From Rickettsiales bacterium UBA2645 (GTDB taxonomy: Bacteria; Pseudomonadota; Alphaproteobacteria; Rickettsiales; UBA1997): 45,576 nucleotides of DNA. Position 1 is the stretch's first letter, and each line of letters opens with the position of its first letter. Both the position numbers and the translations under genes were made by a program. This document shows positions 1 to 8,263 of this stretch, in pieces. The stretch spans positions 1 through 45,576 of the forward strand of contig DENL01000023.1 in assembly GCA_002359655.1 (NCBI GenBank). The letters run 5' to 3'. The notes under the pieces are model-generated. The model worked only from the letters and a program-made list of their open reading frames with translations. It searched no databases and was not told the origin of the DNA.

Positions 1-237
1 TTGAAAATTGGGGAGCATAACAGGTTAGCTTTCTTTTCTCAACTCAATAAAATCAAGGTCTTAATATAGAAAGTTGCCAGAAAATAATCTTTATAAAGTG
101 TTGTTGATTGGAAGCTATGAATGATTCCTTAGTAGGAAAGCAGAGATGTTCAAAGAAACAACATGCCAACCCCACAACCCAAATCGAATTATTTTTTACT
201 TTTTAAATAATGTTGTTATTTAAGCATTATAATATGT
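1..237. other. Non-coding stretch at window start
   Basis: No ORF with recognisable coding character is seen here. The stretch contains one copy of the short motif ctatgaaTgatt (115-126), which recurs twice around 1.8 kb, and a small hairpin made by ttcct/aggaa near 125-138. The sequence may be decayed intergenic DNA. Confidence 0.4.
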
Positions 238-274
238 AATATACTACATTAGCTATTATCTAATGTAGTATATT
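238..274. repeat. Perfect 15-bp inverted repeat upstream of ATPase gene
   Basis: Arms 238-252 (aatatactacattag) and 260-274 (ctaatgtagtatatt) are perfect reverse complements around a 7-nt centre. The repeat ends 27 bases before the ATG at 302, so it could be an operator for the downstream ATPase gene or a hairpin in its leader. A regulatory role is inferred only from position. Confidence 0.6.
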
Positions 275-301
275 TATAATTATAATCTCAAATTAGTGAC
301 A

Positions 302-1465
302 ATGCTTGAAAGAAAATACTTATCAATTGTAGAAAAAAAGTTAAACAATTTTTCTGCTGTAGGATTACTTGGGTTGAGGCAAATTGGAAAAACAACCTTA
401 GCAAAAGAAATAGCAAAAAGACGACCGTCTATTTATTTGGATTTAGAAAATTACCAAGACTTAGCGAAGTTAGATGATCCCATTAAATATCTTGAGACTC
501 ACTGCGATAAATTAGTTATCCTTGATGAAATTCATCGTAAGCCCGATATATTCATGACATTGCGTGGCCTTATAGATAAGGGTCGAGAATCAGGCAGAAA
601 ATTTGGCCAATTTTTAATTTTAGGTTCAGCCTCACTTGATCTTTTGAAACAATCCTCAGAAAGCTTAGCCGGACGCATAACTTATGTTGAGATGAATCCT
701 CTCAGCCTTTCAGAGCTTCCTGATAAATACTTAAAAATTCATCCTTTGTGGATAAGAGGTGGATTGCCAGACAGTTTTTTAGCAGCGACTGAAGAAATTA
801 GCATGGAATGGAGGCAATCATTTATCACAACCTACTTAGAAAGAGATATACCTCAATTTGGTGATCTACGCCTTCCTGCAGAAACATTGCGTAGGCTTTG
901 GATTATGCTTGCCCATTCACAAGGAGATACTTTGAATGTATCTAAATTAGCAAGAAGCCTAGGGATAAGCAGCCAAACTGCATCTCGCTACATAGATTTA
1001 TTAAAAGATTTATTTTTGGTACGCAAATTGCAGCCTTGGCATAGTAACCTCGGTAAGCGTTTAATTCGTAGTCCAAAAGTTTATGTTAGAGATAGTGGTA
1101 TTTTACACAGCCTTTTGAATGTTCAAAATTTAGAGGGTATTTTGAGCAATCCAGCAGCCGGAAAAAGTTGGGAAGGATTTGTGATTGATAATTTACTCGG
1201 ATTTTTACCAATTGGGGCTGAAACTTTTTTTTATCGCTCAGTTCGTGGGGCAGAAATTGATCTGATTATCAAACATCCCGATCAACGCATGATCGCAATT
1301 GAGATTAAGCTTTCTTCTGCGCCAAAATTAGAGCGCGGTTTTTATGAAGCATGTTTAGATATAAACCCTACGCACAAATATGTGGTTTATGACGGAAAGG
1401 AAAGTTTTCCTATGAAGGAAGGAGTTATTGCTATTAGTTTGTCAGAGTTAATGGAGAAAATTTAA
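302..1465 (+). CDS. AAA family ATPase with C-terminal DUF4143-type domain
   Basis: The protein has 387 residues from the ATG at 302; a GTG six bases upstream is an alternative start. It has the usual layout of the AAA_14/DUF4143 family. A P-loop (GLRQIGKTT) lies near residues 24-32, a Walker B segment (LVILDEIH) near 71-78, and a GSAS sensor-like motif precedes the linker. The C-terminal half has GAEIDLII and IAIEIKLS, which look like the core of a PD-(D/E)xK nuclease-like fold. Proteins of this kind are common in symbionts and archaea, often as stand-alone genes near mobile DNA, and their role is poorly known. It is monocistronic with a 15-bp inverted repeat upstream. Family assignment is firm; cellular function is unknown. 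Confidence 0.85.
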   Translation: MLERKYLSIVEKKLNNFSAVGLLGLRQIGKTTLAKEIAKRRPSIYLDLENYQDLAKLDDPIKYLETHCDKLVILDEIHRKPDIFMTLRGLIDKGRESGRKFGQFLILGSASLDLLKQSSESLAGRITYVEMNPLSLSELPDKYLKIHPLWIRGGLPDSFLAATEEISMEWRQSFITTYLERDIPQFGDLRLPAETLRRLWIMLAHSQGDTLNVSKLARSLGISSQTASRYIDLLKDLFLVRKLQPWHSNLGKRLIRSPKVYVRDSGILHSLLNVQNLEGILSNPAAGKSWEGFVIDNLLGFLPIGAETFFYRSVRGAEIDLIIKHPDQRMIAIEIKLSSAPKLERGFYEACLDINPTHKYVVYDGKESFPMKEGVIAISLSELMEKI

Positions 1466-2013
1466 GCCTACAGCTATATAAATAAAGGATTAACAGCATT
1501 AATTAAAGAGAATCTAAACTTTGAGTTGAGAAATTTTTAGGTTATTCAGAATGCCAAAAAGATTGAACTCAATTGCATCTCTGTCATTTGGTCAACCTTG
1601 ATTGTTTTTATTTGTTGTTGGCTACACAACAAAAAAACGAAGAGATCAGAAAGAGGTTTTTGTTAAGCACGAATGGGGTTAGTTACATGATCAGATAAAG
1701 GGTGAAGGTCTTTTGCTGGAGCTATAAAACTCATTGATAAACAAGAAGGGGCGGTTTTTTGCAACTGAAACTATGAACGATTACGATAGGTGAGTGTGAT
1801 CATATGCCGAGATGAGCCTAGGTATGTGAGGATTGTCGTTTATGGGTAGTGCAGAACTATGAATGATTGCGACAGGTTCTGTGAGAGCAATCTTGGTTTG
1901 GAGGGGCTAATATTCAGACGATGTTGCCCTAAGGTTGTCTACTTTTTAAAATTATTTGATGGGAAAAATATAATTTTGTTGTTCTTTCTTAAGTCCTGAG
2001 TGGGTTCTTTCTC
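1466..2013. other. Gene-poor stretch with short degenerate repeats
   Basis: About 550 bases hold no supported gene. Two copies of a 20-bp motif (ctatgaacgattacgatagg at 1771-1790, and 1857-1876 with three differences) occur here, with a partial third copy at 115-128. The stretch looks like decayed DNA between the ATPase gene and a kinase remnant. Confidence 0.4.
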
Positions 2014-2322
2014 TTAGTAAGGCAGAAGTATGCAGTACTTAATTCCAGATTCTGGCTTATTAACGCTTTTTAAGATGGCTCCACTTTCCTTTATCATTAG
2101 CTCCATATCTTTAAATTCGCTACAGTTGTTCAGGATTTTTATTCTACACTCTTTATTTCCTGGGCCATTATCTTCTATGATCAGATAAAAATGTTTGGTT
2201 TCATTCATAGTTTTAACTTTATTATGAACGGATATCTGACTAATTTTGTCCAGTAGCTTATCAATTTCGTGCCAGCAAACCAGAATAAAATACTGGGTTT
2301 GAAAATTGAAGTTTATTAGGGT
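2014..2322 (-). pseudogene. Remnant of a histidine kinase ATPase (HATPase) C-terminus
   Basis: The open frame runs from just after a stop at 2323-2325 to 2014. It carries a kinase G1-box-like sequence (LIIEDNGPG) and a typical kinase end (SGIKYCILLPY, compare GTxFxIxLP). Between them the usual G2 box GxGLGL is absent and the segment is shortened (KESGAILKSV resembles HGGxIxV). No H-box or N-box survives upstream. An ATG at 2208 would give a 64-residue product, but I read this as a decayed fragment of a sensor kinase rather than an intact small gene. It is not a direct copy of the intact kinase at 5.8-6.7 kb, because the G1 sequences differ. Confidence 0.5.
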
Positions 2323-2379
2323 TTATCCAGAATTGGCGTTTGAGTAAGATGTATATCAAGTTAAAAATAAGGATTATAG

Positions 2380-3627
2380 CTAGAAAGATCGTATTTTTCT
2401 TCCGAGCAAAAGAGCTGCAATAGTGATCGCTGAAGAAATAAGCAAATAACATGGAATGACGTAGTAATTTTCGCTAATCTTAATAAGCCAAGTAAGCACC
2501 AGAGGGGTTAATCCTCCAAATATTGCCGATACCATGTTGAATGAAAAAGCTGTACCGCTTGCCCTAACTTTTGTGGGGAAAATTTGAAGTATGATTGACG
2601 GGATAGAGCCCTGATAAAGGGTGATGAGAAAAATAAATGCTAAGCAACCAAGCAAAGTTGTTACAAAATTTGAGTCAAAGATTAAGCCAAAAACCGGAAA
2701 GAGAAAAACCGCAAATGTGACAATTGAGCAGAGTAAAACTTTAAAAATTCCAAATTTATCAGAAAGCCAACCCGATAGAGGCGCAAAGCATCCGAATGAA
2801 AATGTGCAGAATAGATAAATTATTGAAACCTGTAATTGGCTGTAGTTTAAAATTTTTACTAAAAATGTCGCCAAAAATCCGAAAAAAATATAAAAAGGAA
2901 CACTGATAGAAACGAATAATCCACAGATAACAAGAAATCTTTTAGTGTGATTTTTAAACAACTCTTTGAAAGGAGATTTAGCAAGTTGGCCCTTATCTTT
3001 AAGAGCCTTAAACTCTTGGCTTTCATCAAGTTTGGTTCTGATATAAATTCCAATTATTCCAACTGGAAAACTTATTAAGAATGGAACTCTCCATGCCCAT
3101 TCGGTTGCGCTGAAATAAAAATTGCAAATGAATGATGCTAAAAATCCAAAAAATAATCCAAGAGCCGTGCTAGAAAGAGCTATTGAACCAAGTAATACCT
3201 TTCTTTTAGAATCTGGCATTGATTCCATTAAATAAGTCATAAATCCCGAAGTTTCTCCGCCAATAGAAACTCCTTGAAGCAAGCGAATAATTACTAGAGC
3301 AATTGGCGCCAAGATTCCGATTTCAGCATAAGATGGTAAAGTTCCAATCAGTGCTGTTGGAATCGACATCAGCATGATCGAAGTTGATAGCGCAATTTTA
3401 CGACCGTATTTATCTCCGATATAACCAAAAATAATTGCGCCAAGCGGGCGCATAAAAAATCCAGCAGCAAAAACTCCAAAAGTCGCAATCAAAGATGTGT
3501 ATAAATCGCCCGTTGGAAAGAATAATTTGCTTATGACAACTGCAAAATTTGCGTAAAGAACATAATCGTAATTTTCTAAAATGTTTCCGATTACTCCAGA
3601 GATGATGATTTTATGTGATTTGCGCAT
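2380..3627 (-). CDS. MFS transporter, metabolite:H+ symporter (ProP-like)
   Basis: About 415 residues and 12 predicted hydrophobic segments, typical of the metabolite:H+ symporter branch of the major facilitator superfamily (ProP, KgtP and ShiA type). The signature loop between segments 2 and 3, GYIGDKYGRK, is intact, and LQGVSIGGETSG fits segment 4. It probably imports an organic solute with protons across the inner membrane; proline or betaine is a guess by family. A GTG at 3666 would add 13 residues overlapping the LysR gene, but the ATG at 3627 is the more natural start. The gene lies 22 bases downstream of the LysR gene on the same strand, so the two probably form one transcript. Confidence 0.85.
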   Translation of the reverse strand: MRKSHKIIISGVIGNILENYDYVLYANFAVVISKLFFPTGDLYTSLIATFGVFAAGFFMRPLGAIIFGYIGDKYGRKIALSTSIMLMSIPTALIGTLPSYAEIGILAPIALVIIRLLQGVSIGGETSGFMTYLMESMPDSKRKVLLGSIALSSTALGLFFGFLASFICNFYFSATEWAWRVPFLISFPVGIIGIYIRTKLDESQEFKALKDKGQLAKSPFKELFKNHTKRFLVICGLFVSISVPFYIFFGFLATFLVKILNYSQLQVSIIYLFCTFSFGCFAPLSGWLSDKFGIFKVLLCSIVTFAVFLFPVFGLIFDSNFVTTLLGCLAFIFLITLYQGSIPSIILQIFPTKVRASGTAFSFNMVSAIFGGLTPLVLTWLIKISENYYVIPCYLLISSAITIAALLLGRKIRSF

Positions 3628-3649
3628 GAGGAGGTTTCTCGGGTACTTA

Positions 3650-4600
3650 TTAAACAATTTTAACACTCTGAGAAGATATCATGCCCACCAATTCAGAAAC
3701 AAGTTTTTTTGGCTCAACTCCACCTTTAAAAATAGCGTAATAAGCTATATCAGGAGAAAGATGACGAACTTTCTTGATTACAATATTTTTTGCATCTTTG
3801 CAGTAATCTTCGTGAAAAATCGTCACTCCTAATCCAGCTGCAACTAGAGCTTTTAAGATGTCCCAAGAGCCATGATTTAAGTCAATATCGCTATTAAGAA
3901 CTTTGGATGCGATGTTGTATTTCATAATGTCAGAAATTGCATAGCTTCCTGTATGAATATAGTTGTATTTACCAATTTCTTCGAAGGTAATTTTTTTATC
4001 AGGAAATAAGCTCAGAGGATGTCCAATAGGAGTTATTAAGGCTGGTTTGTAGTCGGATATTTTTTGATAGCTGAGATTTTTTTGTATAAGGGTTAAGTCC
4101 TCTAAAGGATAAATTGCCACATCAACTTCGCCTTGCTCTATTTTTTCACAGGCCTCTTGTCTTGTTAGGTAAGAAAGCTGCAACCTAAGATCTGGAGTAG
4201 AGTTTTTTATCTTCTTTAGCGCTTTTGGAATCAGAATTGAAAATACAGAATGGTGTCCCGCTATTTTTAAAACGCTGTTATGATGCTTTGTACTTCTTAG
4301 AAGGAATTTATCACACAAACCATCAGCTCCGTTGACGACTTCCATTCCCATTTCATAGAGAATCTTGCCATCTTCTGTTAGCTCAAACCTTTTTCCATTT
4401 TTTTTACTTCTTTTGAGTAGAATAGTGTTTAGATCTCTTTCTAAAGTTTTGATTTGCAGGCTTATGCTTGACTGACTTAAATTCATAATCTTGGCAGCTT
4501 TACTTAAGCTGCCATAGGTTACTGTATTGCAAAATCCACGAATTTGCTGTAACCGATTGTTCTTGTAGTAAAATTGAGATATATTTGTGGATGAATCCAT
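3650..4600 (-). CDS. LysR-type transcriptional regulator
   Basis: The protein has 316 residues, the normal LTTR length. The N-terminal winged helix-turn-helix covers roughly residues 17-75 (YGSLSKAAKIMNLSQSSISL, then LERDLNTILLKR). A periplasmic-binding-like effector domain follows, with the usual LTTR phrases such as EVDVAIYPLED and LVAAGLGVTIFHED. It is directly upstream of, and in the same direction as, the MFS gene, unlike the common divergent LTTR layout. Co-regulation with the transporter is inferred from this arrangement; the ligand is unknown. Confidence 0.9.
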   Translation of the reverse strand: MDSSTNISQFYYKNNRLQQIRGFCNTVTYGSLSKAAKIMNLSQSSISLQIKTLERDLNTILLKRSKKNGKRFELTEDGKILYEMGMEVVNGADGLCDKFLLRSTKHHNSVLKIAGHHSVFSILIPKALKKIKNSTPDLRLQLSYLTRQEACEKIEQGEVDVAIYPLEDLTLIQKNLSYQKISDYKPALITPIGHPLSLFPDKKITFEEIGKYNYIHTGSYAISDIMKYNIASKVLNSDIDLNHGSWDILKALVAAGLGVTIFHEDYCKDAKNIVIKKVRHLSPDIAYYAIFKGGVEPKKLVSELVGMISSQSVKIV

Positions 4601-4805
4601 TTATCAGGAAGTAGTGATTGCAATTTGTTGGCTGAATCGTAAATTCTAGATCAAGTCTAACTTAGATTTAAATCGCCGCAAAAGTATGTGAGAGAAGGTC
4701 ACAAGGCACCTTTTTTTTCTTCATGAAAACTTTTTGGTAGTAATTGTCTCATTTTAGGACTCTTACATATTGTGCCAACAATAACTTCAACAATTTTGGA
4801 GGGAT

Positions 4806-5651
4806 ATGAAGTCAACGCGGTTATTAACATCTGTATTGAGAAAGCCTAACACATCTACTAGAGTACTTTCTCATTCAAAAGCTTCAGATCCAACCCCATC
4901 AATTTCTGCAGAAGACCTACGGATCACGATACTACTGCCTGATAACTATGATCATTTTGAGACCTTCAGTAAAATAATTACCAATGAAAATGTAGTTTTT
5001 ACCTCATCTTGGATTGATAAGTGGTTTGGAATTAAGGCATTACGACAAAAATGCGATCACACAGCAACAAAACTAAGGCTTGTTGCAGAGGGAGATAGTG
5101 AAATAGCATTACCAGAAGAGATAATGGATGCTTACAGAAGTGGAGTGTCTCCAGCCCAAATCGCACTTAACAGATTCTTTTCATTACCAGCTAATAAAGA
5201 CAAGCTCAGAGGTGTATATTTAGAAATGACTGGTCGTGCTGAAGAAACTGGATTGGGATATTATAAATTTGAAGATAGAGATAGAAAACTACTTGGTGGA
5301 GGCGCATTAGCTCCGATTTCAGATGGAGTACCAGTTGAGAAGGTTGATATTGCACTACACATACTATTAGCAAAACAGGGTATAGGAAGCTTTTGTTTGA
5401 ATAAATTACTAACGAAAGCTTTCGAAGAGTGTGGTGTAAAGCAGGTTTGGGGAAGTTCTATCATTAATCACCCGGGAACTCCAACTCTGTGTGCTAAACA
5501 TGGAATGATGATAAAAAATCATGACGGCATGAAGTACTACTTTATCGATGAAAAGATGTGGGAAACAAATAAGGACAGAATGAAAATCATGGATGATCCA
5601 CACGCAGCATCAACTCGCTATGGAAAAGGCGAAGGAAAAGGCGGAAGATAA
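4806..5651 (+). CDS. GNAT-like acetyltransferase domain protein
   Basis: The protein has 281 residues. The start is set by a strong ribosome site (ggaggg at 4799-4804) just before the ATG. The C-terminal half resembles a GNAT fold. The strand with KVDIALHILLAKQGIGS carries the Q-x-G-x-G type acetyl-CoA loop, followed by the helix LNKLLTKAFEECGVK and the end strand NHPGTPTLCAKHGM. The N-terminal 100 residues are not recognised. The C-terminus ends in a Gly/Lys-rich tail (YGKGEGKGGR). The substrate is unknown. The gene stands alone between the divergently placed LysR gene and a histidine kinase gene. Confidence 0.65.
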   Translation: MKSTRLLTSVLRKPNTSTRVLSHSKASDPTPSISAEDLRITILLPDNYDHFETFSKIITNENVVFTSSWIDKWFGIKALRQKCDHTATKLRLVAEGDSEIALPEEIMDAYRSGVSPAQIALNRFFSLPANKDKLRGVYLEMTGRAEETGLGYYKFEDRDRKLLGGGALAPISDGVPVEKVDIALHILLAKQGIGSFCLNKLLTKAFEECGVKQVWGSSIINHPGTPTLCAKHGMMIKNHDGMKYYFIDEKMWETNKDRMKIMDDPHAASTRYGKGEGKGGR

Positions 5652-5728
5652 AAGTATCGAGTTTTATTAAACACTTGTGATCATTTCTCAATTAAAACTA
5701 GTTTGTTTTCCTAGATAAAAATACTGCT

Positions 5729-5746
5729 AAATGTTGAAACATTTTT
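5729..5746 (+). terminator. Weak rho-independent terminator candidate
   Basis: A 6-bp stem (aaatgt, loop tgaa, acattt) is followed by a short T-run. It lies between the GNAT gene and the kinase gene. The stem is weak and AT-rich. Confidence 0.35.
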
Positions 5747-5768
5747 ATTAATAAATTTGTTTCAACAA

Positions 5769-6665
5769 ATGAAAACAACACACCTACATCAGCAGCACTA
5801 TTTTTCTATTTTTGATTACTTATCGAAGCTATTTCGTAATAATTCACCTTCTATCAAAGAATCTAAATCGAAGGATGTTAAGCTTTTAGCTGCAAAAGCC
5901 AACCAAGGTTTAAAAACTCCTTTAAGAAATCCACTATCTACGGAAGAAAAGATCCCAGATACTTCTCCAACAGACTTTTTAAATTCAATAATTCACGAAC
6001 TTAAAAATCCCTTAAATGTTATAATCGGATTTTCTGAAATATTGCGTGACGAAGATAATTACAAAGTTTCACCAGAAGAGCGCGCTGAGTACCTAAAAGA
6101 CATTAATGAATCCGCCAACGATCTAAACGATTTAGTTCATGATATTCTTGAGGTTAACTCTGGCACATCAGGAAATTTTTCTGTCGATCTAAGTAAAGAA
6201 ATTGATGTTAAAAATCTTATTAAAAGATCGGTAAAACTTAACTATGACTACTCTCTAACTAGAGGCATTACCATAAAAACAGAAATTGCTGAAGATCTTT
6301 CTACGATCAAGTTAGACACAAAAAGAATGAAGCAGATTTTGGCAAATCTCATCTCTAACTCAATCAAATATAGTCCAGAAAAAACAGAAATAAAAATTAG
6401 CGCTAAAAATATTTTTGAAGATGAACAAAAATATTTGCAAATTATGATTATTGATCAGGGATTTGGTATGACAAAAGAGCAAATCCAACTTGCCTTCCAG
6501 AAATATAAAACATTTCAAAATCCAAACTCAGGAAAAGTTGACTCTTTCGGACTTGGATTGCCCATCGTGAAGCATCTTGTTGAATTGCAAAGAGGTACGA
6601 TTGTAATTGAATCAGAAATAGAGCGAGGAACAAAAATGATTGTCAAATTTCCCTACATATCATAG
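5769..6665 (+). CDS. Soluble sensor histidine kinase (HisKA-HATPase), orphan
   Basis: The protein has 298 residues from the ATG at 5769; a TTG at 5757 is a possible upstream start. The phosphoacceptor region IIHELKNPLNVIIGF contains the H-box His (about residue 76), followed by N-box LANLISNSIKYSP, G1 box IIDQGFGM and G2 box SFGLGLPIVKHL. There is no transmembrane segment and no recognisable PAS, GAF or receiver domain; the first 65 residues are polar. No response regulator gene is nearby, so its partner must lie elsewhere. Orphan kinases of this kind are often cargo on rickettsial conjugative elements, which is a contextual remark only. Confidence 0.9.
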   Translation: MKTTHLHQQHYFSIFDYLSKLFRNNSPSIKESKSKDVKLLAAKANQGLKTPLRNPLSTEEKIPDTSPTDFLNSIIHELKNPLNVIIGFSEILRDEDNYKVSPEERAEYLKDINESANDLNDLVHDILEVNSGTSGNFSVDLSKEIDVKNLIKRSVKLNYDYSLTRGITIKTEIAEDLSTIKLDTKRMKQILANLISNSIKYSPEKTEIKISAKNIFEDEQKYLQIMIIDQGFGMTKEQIQLAFQKYKTFQNPNSGKVDSFGLGLPIVKHLVELQRGTIVIESEIERGTKMIVKFPYIS

Positions 6666-6688
6666 ATTTAGTAACACCACAAAAAAAT

Positions 6689-6934
6689 ATGAAAAATAAA
6701 AATTTCCCAATCACTTTTGGTGCTCAAGATTTAAATTTTGAGTATATTTCATTCAGGAATTTAACTAATAACTTTTGTTGTGGTTTGGAACGTTTATTGG
6801 ATTTTTTTGAACATTTTTCAGATGAACAAAAATCAAAAACTCTCAAAGAAATTGAAAATACTCAAGAAAACATCTGTGCAATTTTTCGTCTGCTGAATCA
6901 CAAAGTTAACGTAAAACAAACCAAAAAAGATTAA
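6689..6934 (+). CDS. Small helical hypothetical protein (paralogue of the gene at 7349)
   Basis: The protein has 81 residues, is predicted mostly helical, and belongs to no known family that I recognise. Its central stretch FFEHFSDEQKSKTLKEIEN resembles SFSEFSEEQKSELFHEIGE in the 86-residue protein at 7349-7609, so the two are probably paralogues. Its 3' end overlaps the convergent XRE regulator gene by four bases. It starts 23 bases after the kinase gene and may be co-transcribed with it. Confidence 0.6.
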   Translation: MKNKNFPITFGAQDLNFEYISFRNLTNNFCCGLERLLDFFEHFSDEQKSKTLKEIENTQENICAIFRLLNHKVNVKQTKKD

Positions 6935-7194
6935 TCATCTTTCTTTTTGTTAGGAAAGTATCTTAAACCAGCCCCAGAACCATCTTCCTCTGATGCAGCA
7001 ATAAATTTTATTCCTCTTCCCTCAAAAAAATTTTTGATCTTTTTAATCGTTGCCAAGTTTGCCCTAGCCAACAATTCCTCATCACCTTCTATCCTATAGA
7101 AGGTATTCATCGAGATACCAATCTCCTTAGCTATTTCTAATTGGCTAATATTTAAACACCCCCTAGCGGCTCTAATTTGTGAAGAAGTTAACAT
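6931..7194 (-). CDS. XRE-family HTH transcriptional regulator
   Basis: The protein has 87 residues with a Cro/CI-type helix-turn-helix over roughly residues 5-60 (SQLEIAKEIGISMNTFYRIE). The C-terminal part ends in a Lys/Asp-rich tail. It is divergent from the gene at 7349 and the tra operon behind it, and it sits beside a palindrome at 7233-7249, so it is a good candidate for the repressor of conjugation and of its own gene. That role is inferred from position. Confidence 0.85.
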   Translation of the reverse strand: MLTSSQIRAARGCLNISQLEIAKEIGISMNTFYRIEGDEELLARANLATIKKIKNFFEGRGIKFIAASEEDGSGAGLRYFPNKKKDD

Positions 7195-7232
7195 TTTTAT
7201 TGATTATGTTTTTAACACTATCTATTGTGAAA

Positions 7233-7249
7233 ATTACTCGATGAGTAAT
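7233..7249. promoter_or_regulatory. Candidate operator for the XRE regulator
   Basis: A perfect 7-bp inverted repeat (attactc, 3-nt centre gat, gagtaat) lies 39 bases upstream of the XRE start and about 100 bases upstream of the divergent gene. Symmetric sites of this size next to XRE genes are usually operators. Binding is not shown by sequence alone. Confidence 0.5.
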
Positions 7250-7288
7250 ATTATTATTACTACAGAAGTAACTATATCCTAATTTGTT

Positions 7289-7302
7289 TAGGTTACAATA
7301 AA
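7289..7302 (+). promoter_or_regulatory. Candidate promoter box upstream of the tra block
   Basis: The sequence taggttacaataaa contains a -10-like TACAAT with an upstream TAGGT. It matches 13 of 14 bases with a box at 36912-36925 upstream of vapB. It lies 47 bases before the ATG at 7349 and would drive that gene and perhaps the whole conjugation operon. No clear -35 box is seen. Confidence 0.4.
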
Positions 7303-7348
7303 GACCTAGTTAAGGCCAGTTTTTATAAATAAAAAGAGACTCAGATTT

Positions 7349-7609
7349 ATGGTTATAAAAAACAACAACGACAAGAACAGTAATAGCAATTCCAATGTTA
7401 AATATCATTCCGTAAAGGAACTTATTAGCGGTATAAGATTGTGGGTGGCGAAAGCAGAAGAATCTTTTAGTGAATTTTCAGAAGAACAAAAATCAGAGCT
7501 CTTTCATGAAATAGGAGAAGCTATAACAACTTTGCATCTTGTTGAGCAATGGATAGAAGCTCGAGCCAAGAATAGTATCTCATCAAATGATAATAAAGAA
7601 AAGATCTAA
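7349..7609 (+). CDS. Small helical hypothetical protein, first gene of the tra block
   Basis: The protein has 86 residues with an Asn/Ser/Lys-rich N-terminus, then an amphipathic helical region (residues 22-75). It shares the FSxEQKS pattern with the protein at 6689-6934. It is placed between the divergent XRE gene and the pilin gene, and so may be a regulator or an accessory protein of conjugation. No known domain is recognised. Confidence 0.6.
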   Translation: MVIKNNNDKNSNSNSNVKYHSVKELISGIRLWVAKAEESFSEFSEEQKSELFHEIGEAITTLHLVEQWIEARAKNSISSNDNKEKI

Positions 7610-7654
7610 ACTTAATTGTCCAACTCCACCATTTATCTAACACATCAGAATCTT

Positions 7655-7957
7655 ATGAAAAACAACCATATAGAATCATTCATAATTTTTACATCACTAC
7701 TTTCAGTTGTGATTTGTATTTCTCCTGAAATTTCCCTTGCTGGAACCGGAGGCGAAGAGTTGCAAGAAGTATATGAAGCAACAGAGAGTATGGTTAGCGG
7801 ATATTTTTCCAAGATTGTTGCTGTAATTTCTTTTGCTGGTGCACTACTGGCTGGTTTTAAAGGAAATTATGGTGCTGGATTGTCTGCATTGGGAGTTTCT
7901 GTTGTTGCTGGAGTTGGACCTACAATGCTAACTAGTGGCATTTCTGCTTTGATTTAG
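7655..7957 (+). CDS. traA: TraA-like conjugative pilin precursor
   Basis: About 100 residues from the ATG at 7655; the frame extends upstream to a TTG at 7616, which is unlikely to be the start. A signal segment (FIIFTSLLSVVICISPEISLA) is followed by a short polar region and two hydrophobic stretches rich in Gly/Ala (KIVAVISFAGALLAGF and GLSALGVSVVAGVGP). This is the usual layout of F-type pilins and of VirB2/TrbC pilins. Its place just before traL supports the assignment. Sequence similarity to classical TraA is weak, as is normal for pilins. Confidence 0.75.
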   Translation: MKNNHIESFIIFTSLLSVVICISPEISLAGTGGEELQEVYEATESMVSGYFSKIVAVISFAGALLAGFKGNYGAGLSALGVSVVAGVGPTMLTSGISALI

Positions 7958-7971
7958 TTGGAGAGATATAA

Positions 7972-8262
7972 ATGAGCTTAGAGAAGTTCTATATTCCAAA
8001 GCACCTCGATGCTCCAGCTAGAATTCTGTTTTGGACATTTGATGAAGCGATGATGTTCATGATTCCAATGTTTATAGGAATTATGACCAATCACGGTGTG
8101 ATCGGTATTGTGTTTGCTGTTGGTTTGTTCAAAGGATGGAAGAAAATAAAAGGTGTTGGAAATAGTAACCTACTGAAGTGTTTGACCTACTGGCATTATC
8201 CCGCATCTGTTCTTGGTCTTAAATCGACCCCAGATTCTTCAATAAGAAATTATCTGGGCTAA
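7972..8262 (+). CDS. traL: TraL, inner-membrane pilus assembly protein
   Basis: The protein has 96 residues, the usual TraL size. It begins with the characteristic IPKHLDAPARIL followed by a hydrophobic hairpin (MMFMIPMFIGIMTN, VIGIVFAVGLF) and a C-terminal YWHYP stretch. TraL is a VirB3-like inner-membrane component needed for F-type pilus assembly. It lies 14 bases after the pilin gene and one base before traE. Confidence 0.92.
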   Translation: MSLEKFYIPKHLDAPARILFWTFDEAMMFMIPMFIGIMTNHGVIGIVFAVGLFKGWKKIKGVGNSNLLKCLTYWHYPASVLGLKSTPDSSIRNYLG

Positions 8263-8263
8263 T

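Noticed and set aside
2621..3053. Small ORFs on both strands inside the MFS gene
   Set aside because: They are out-of-frame readings of a clear transporter gene, with no family match.
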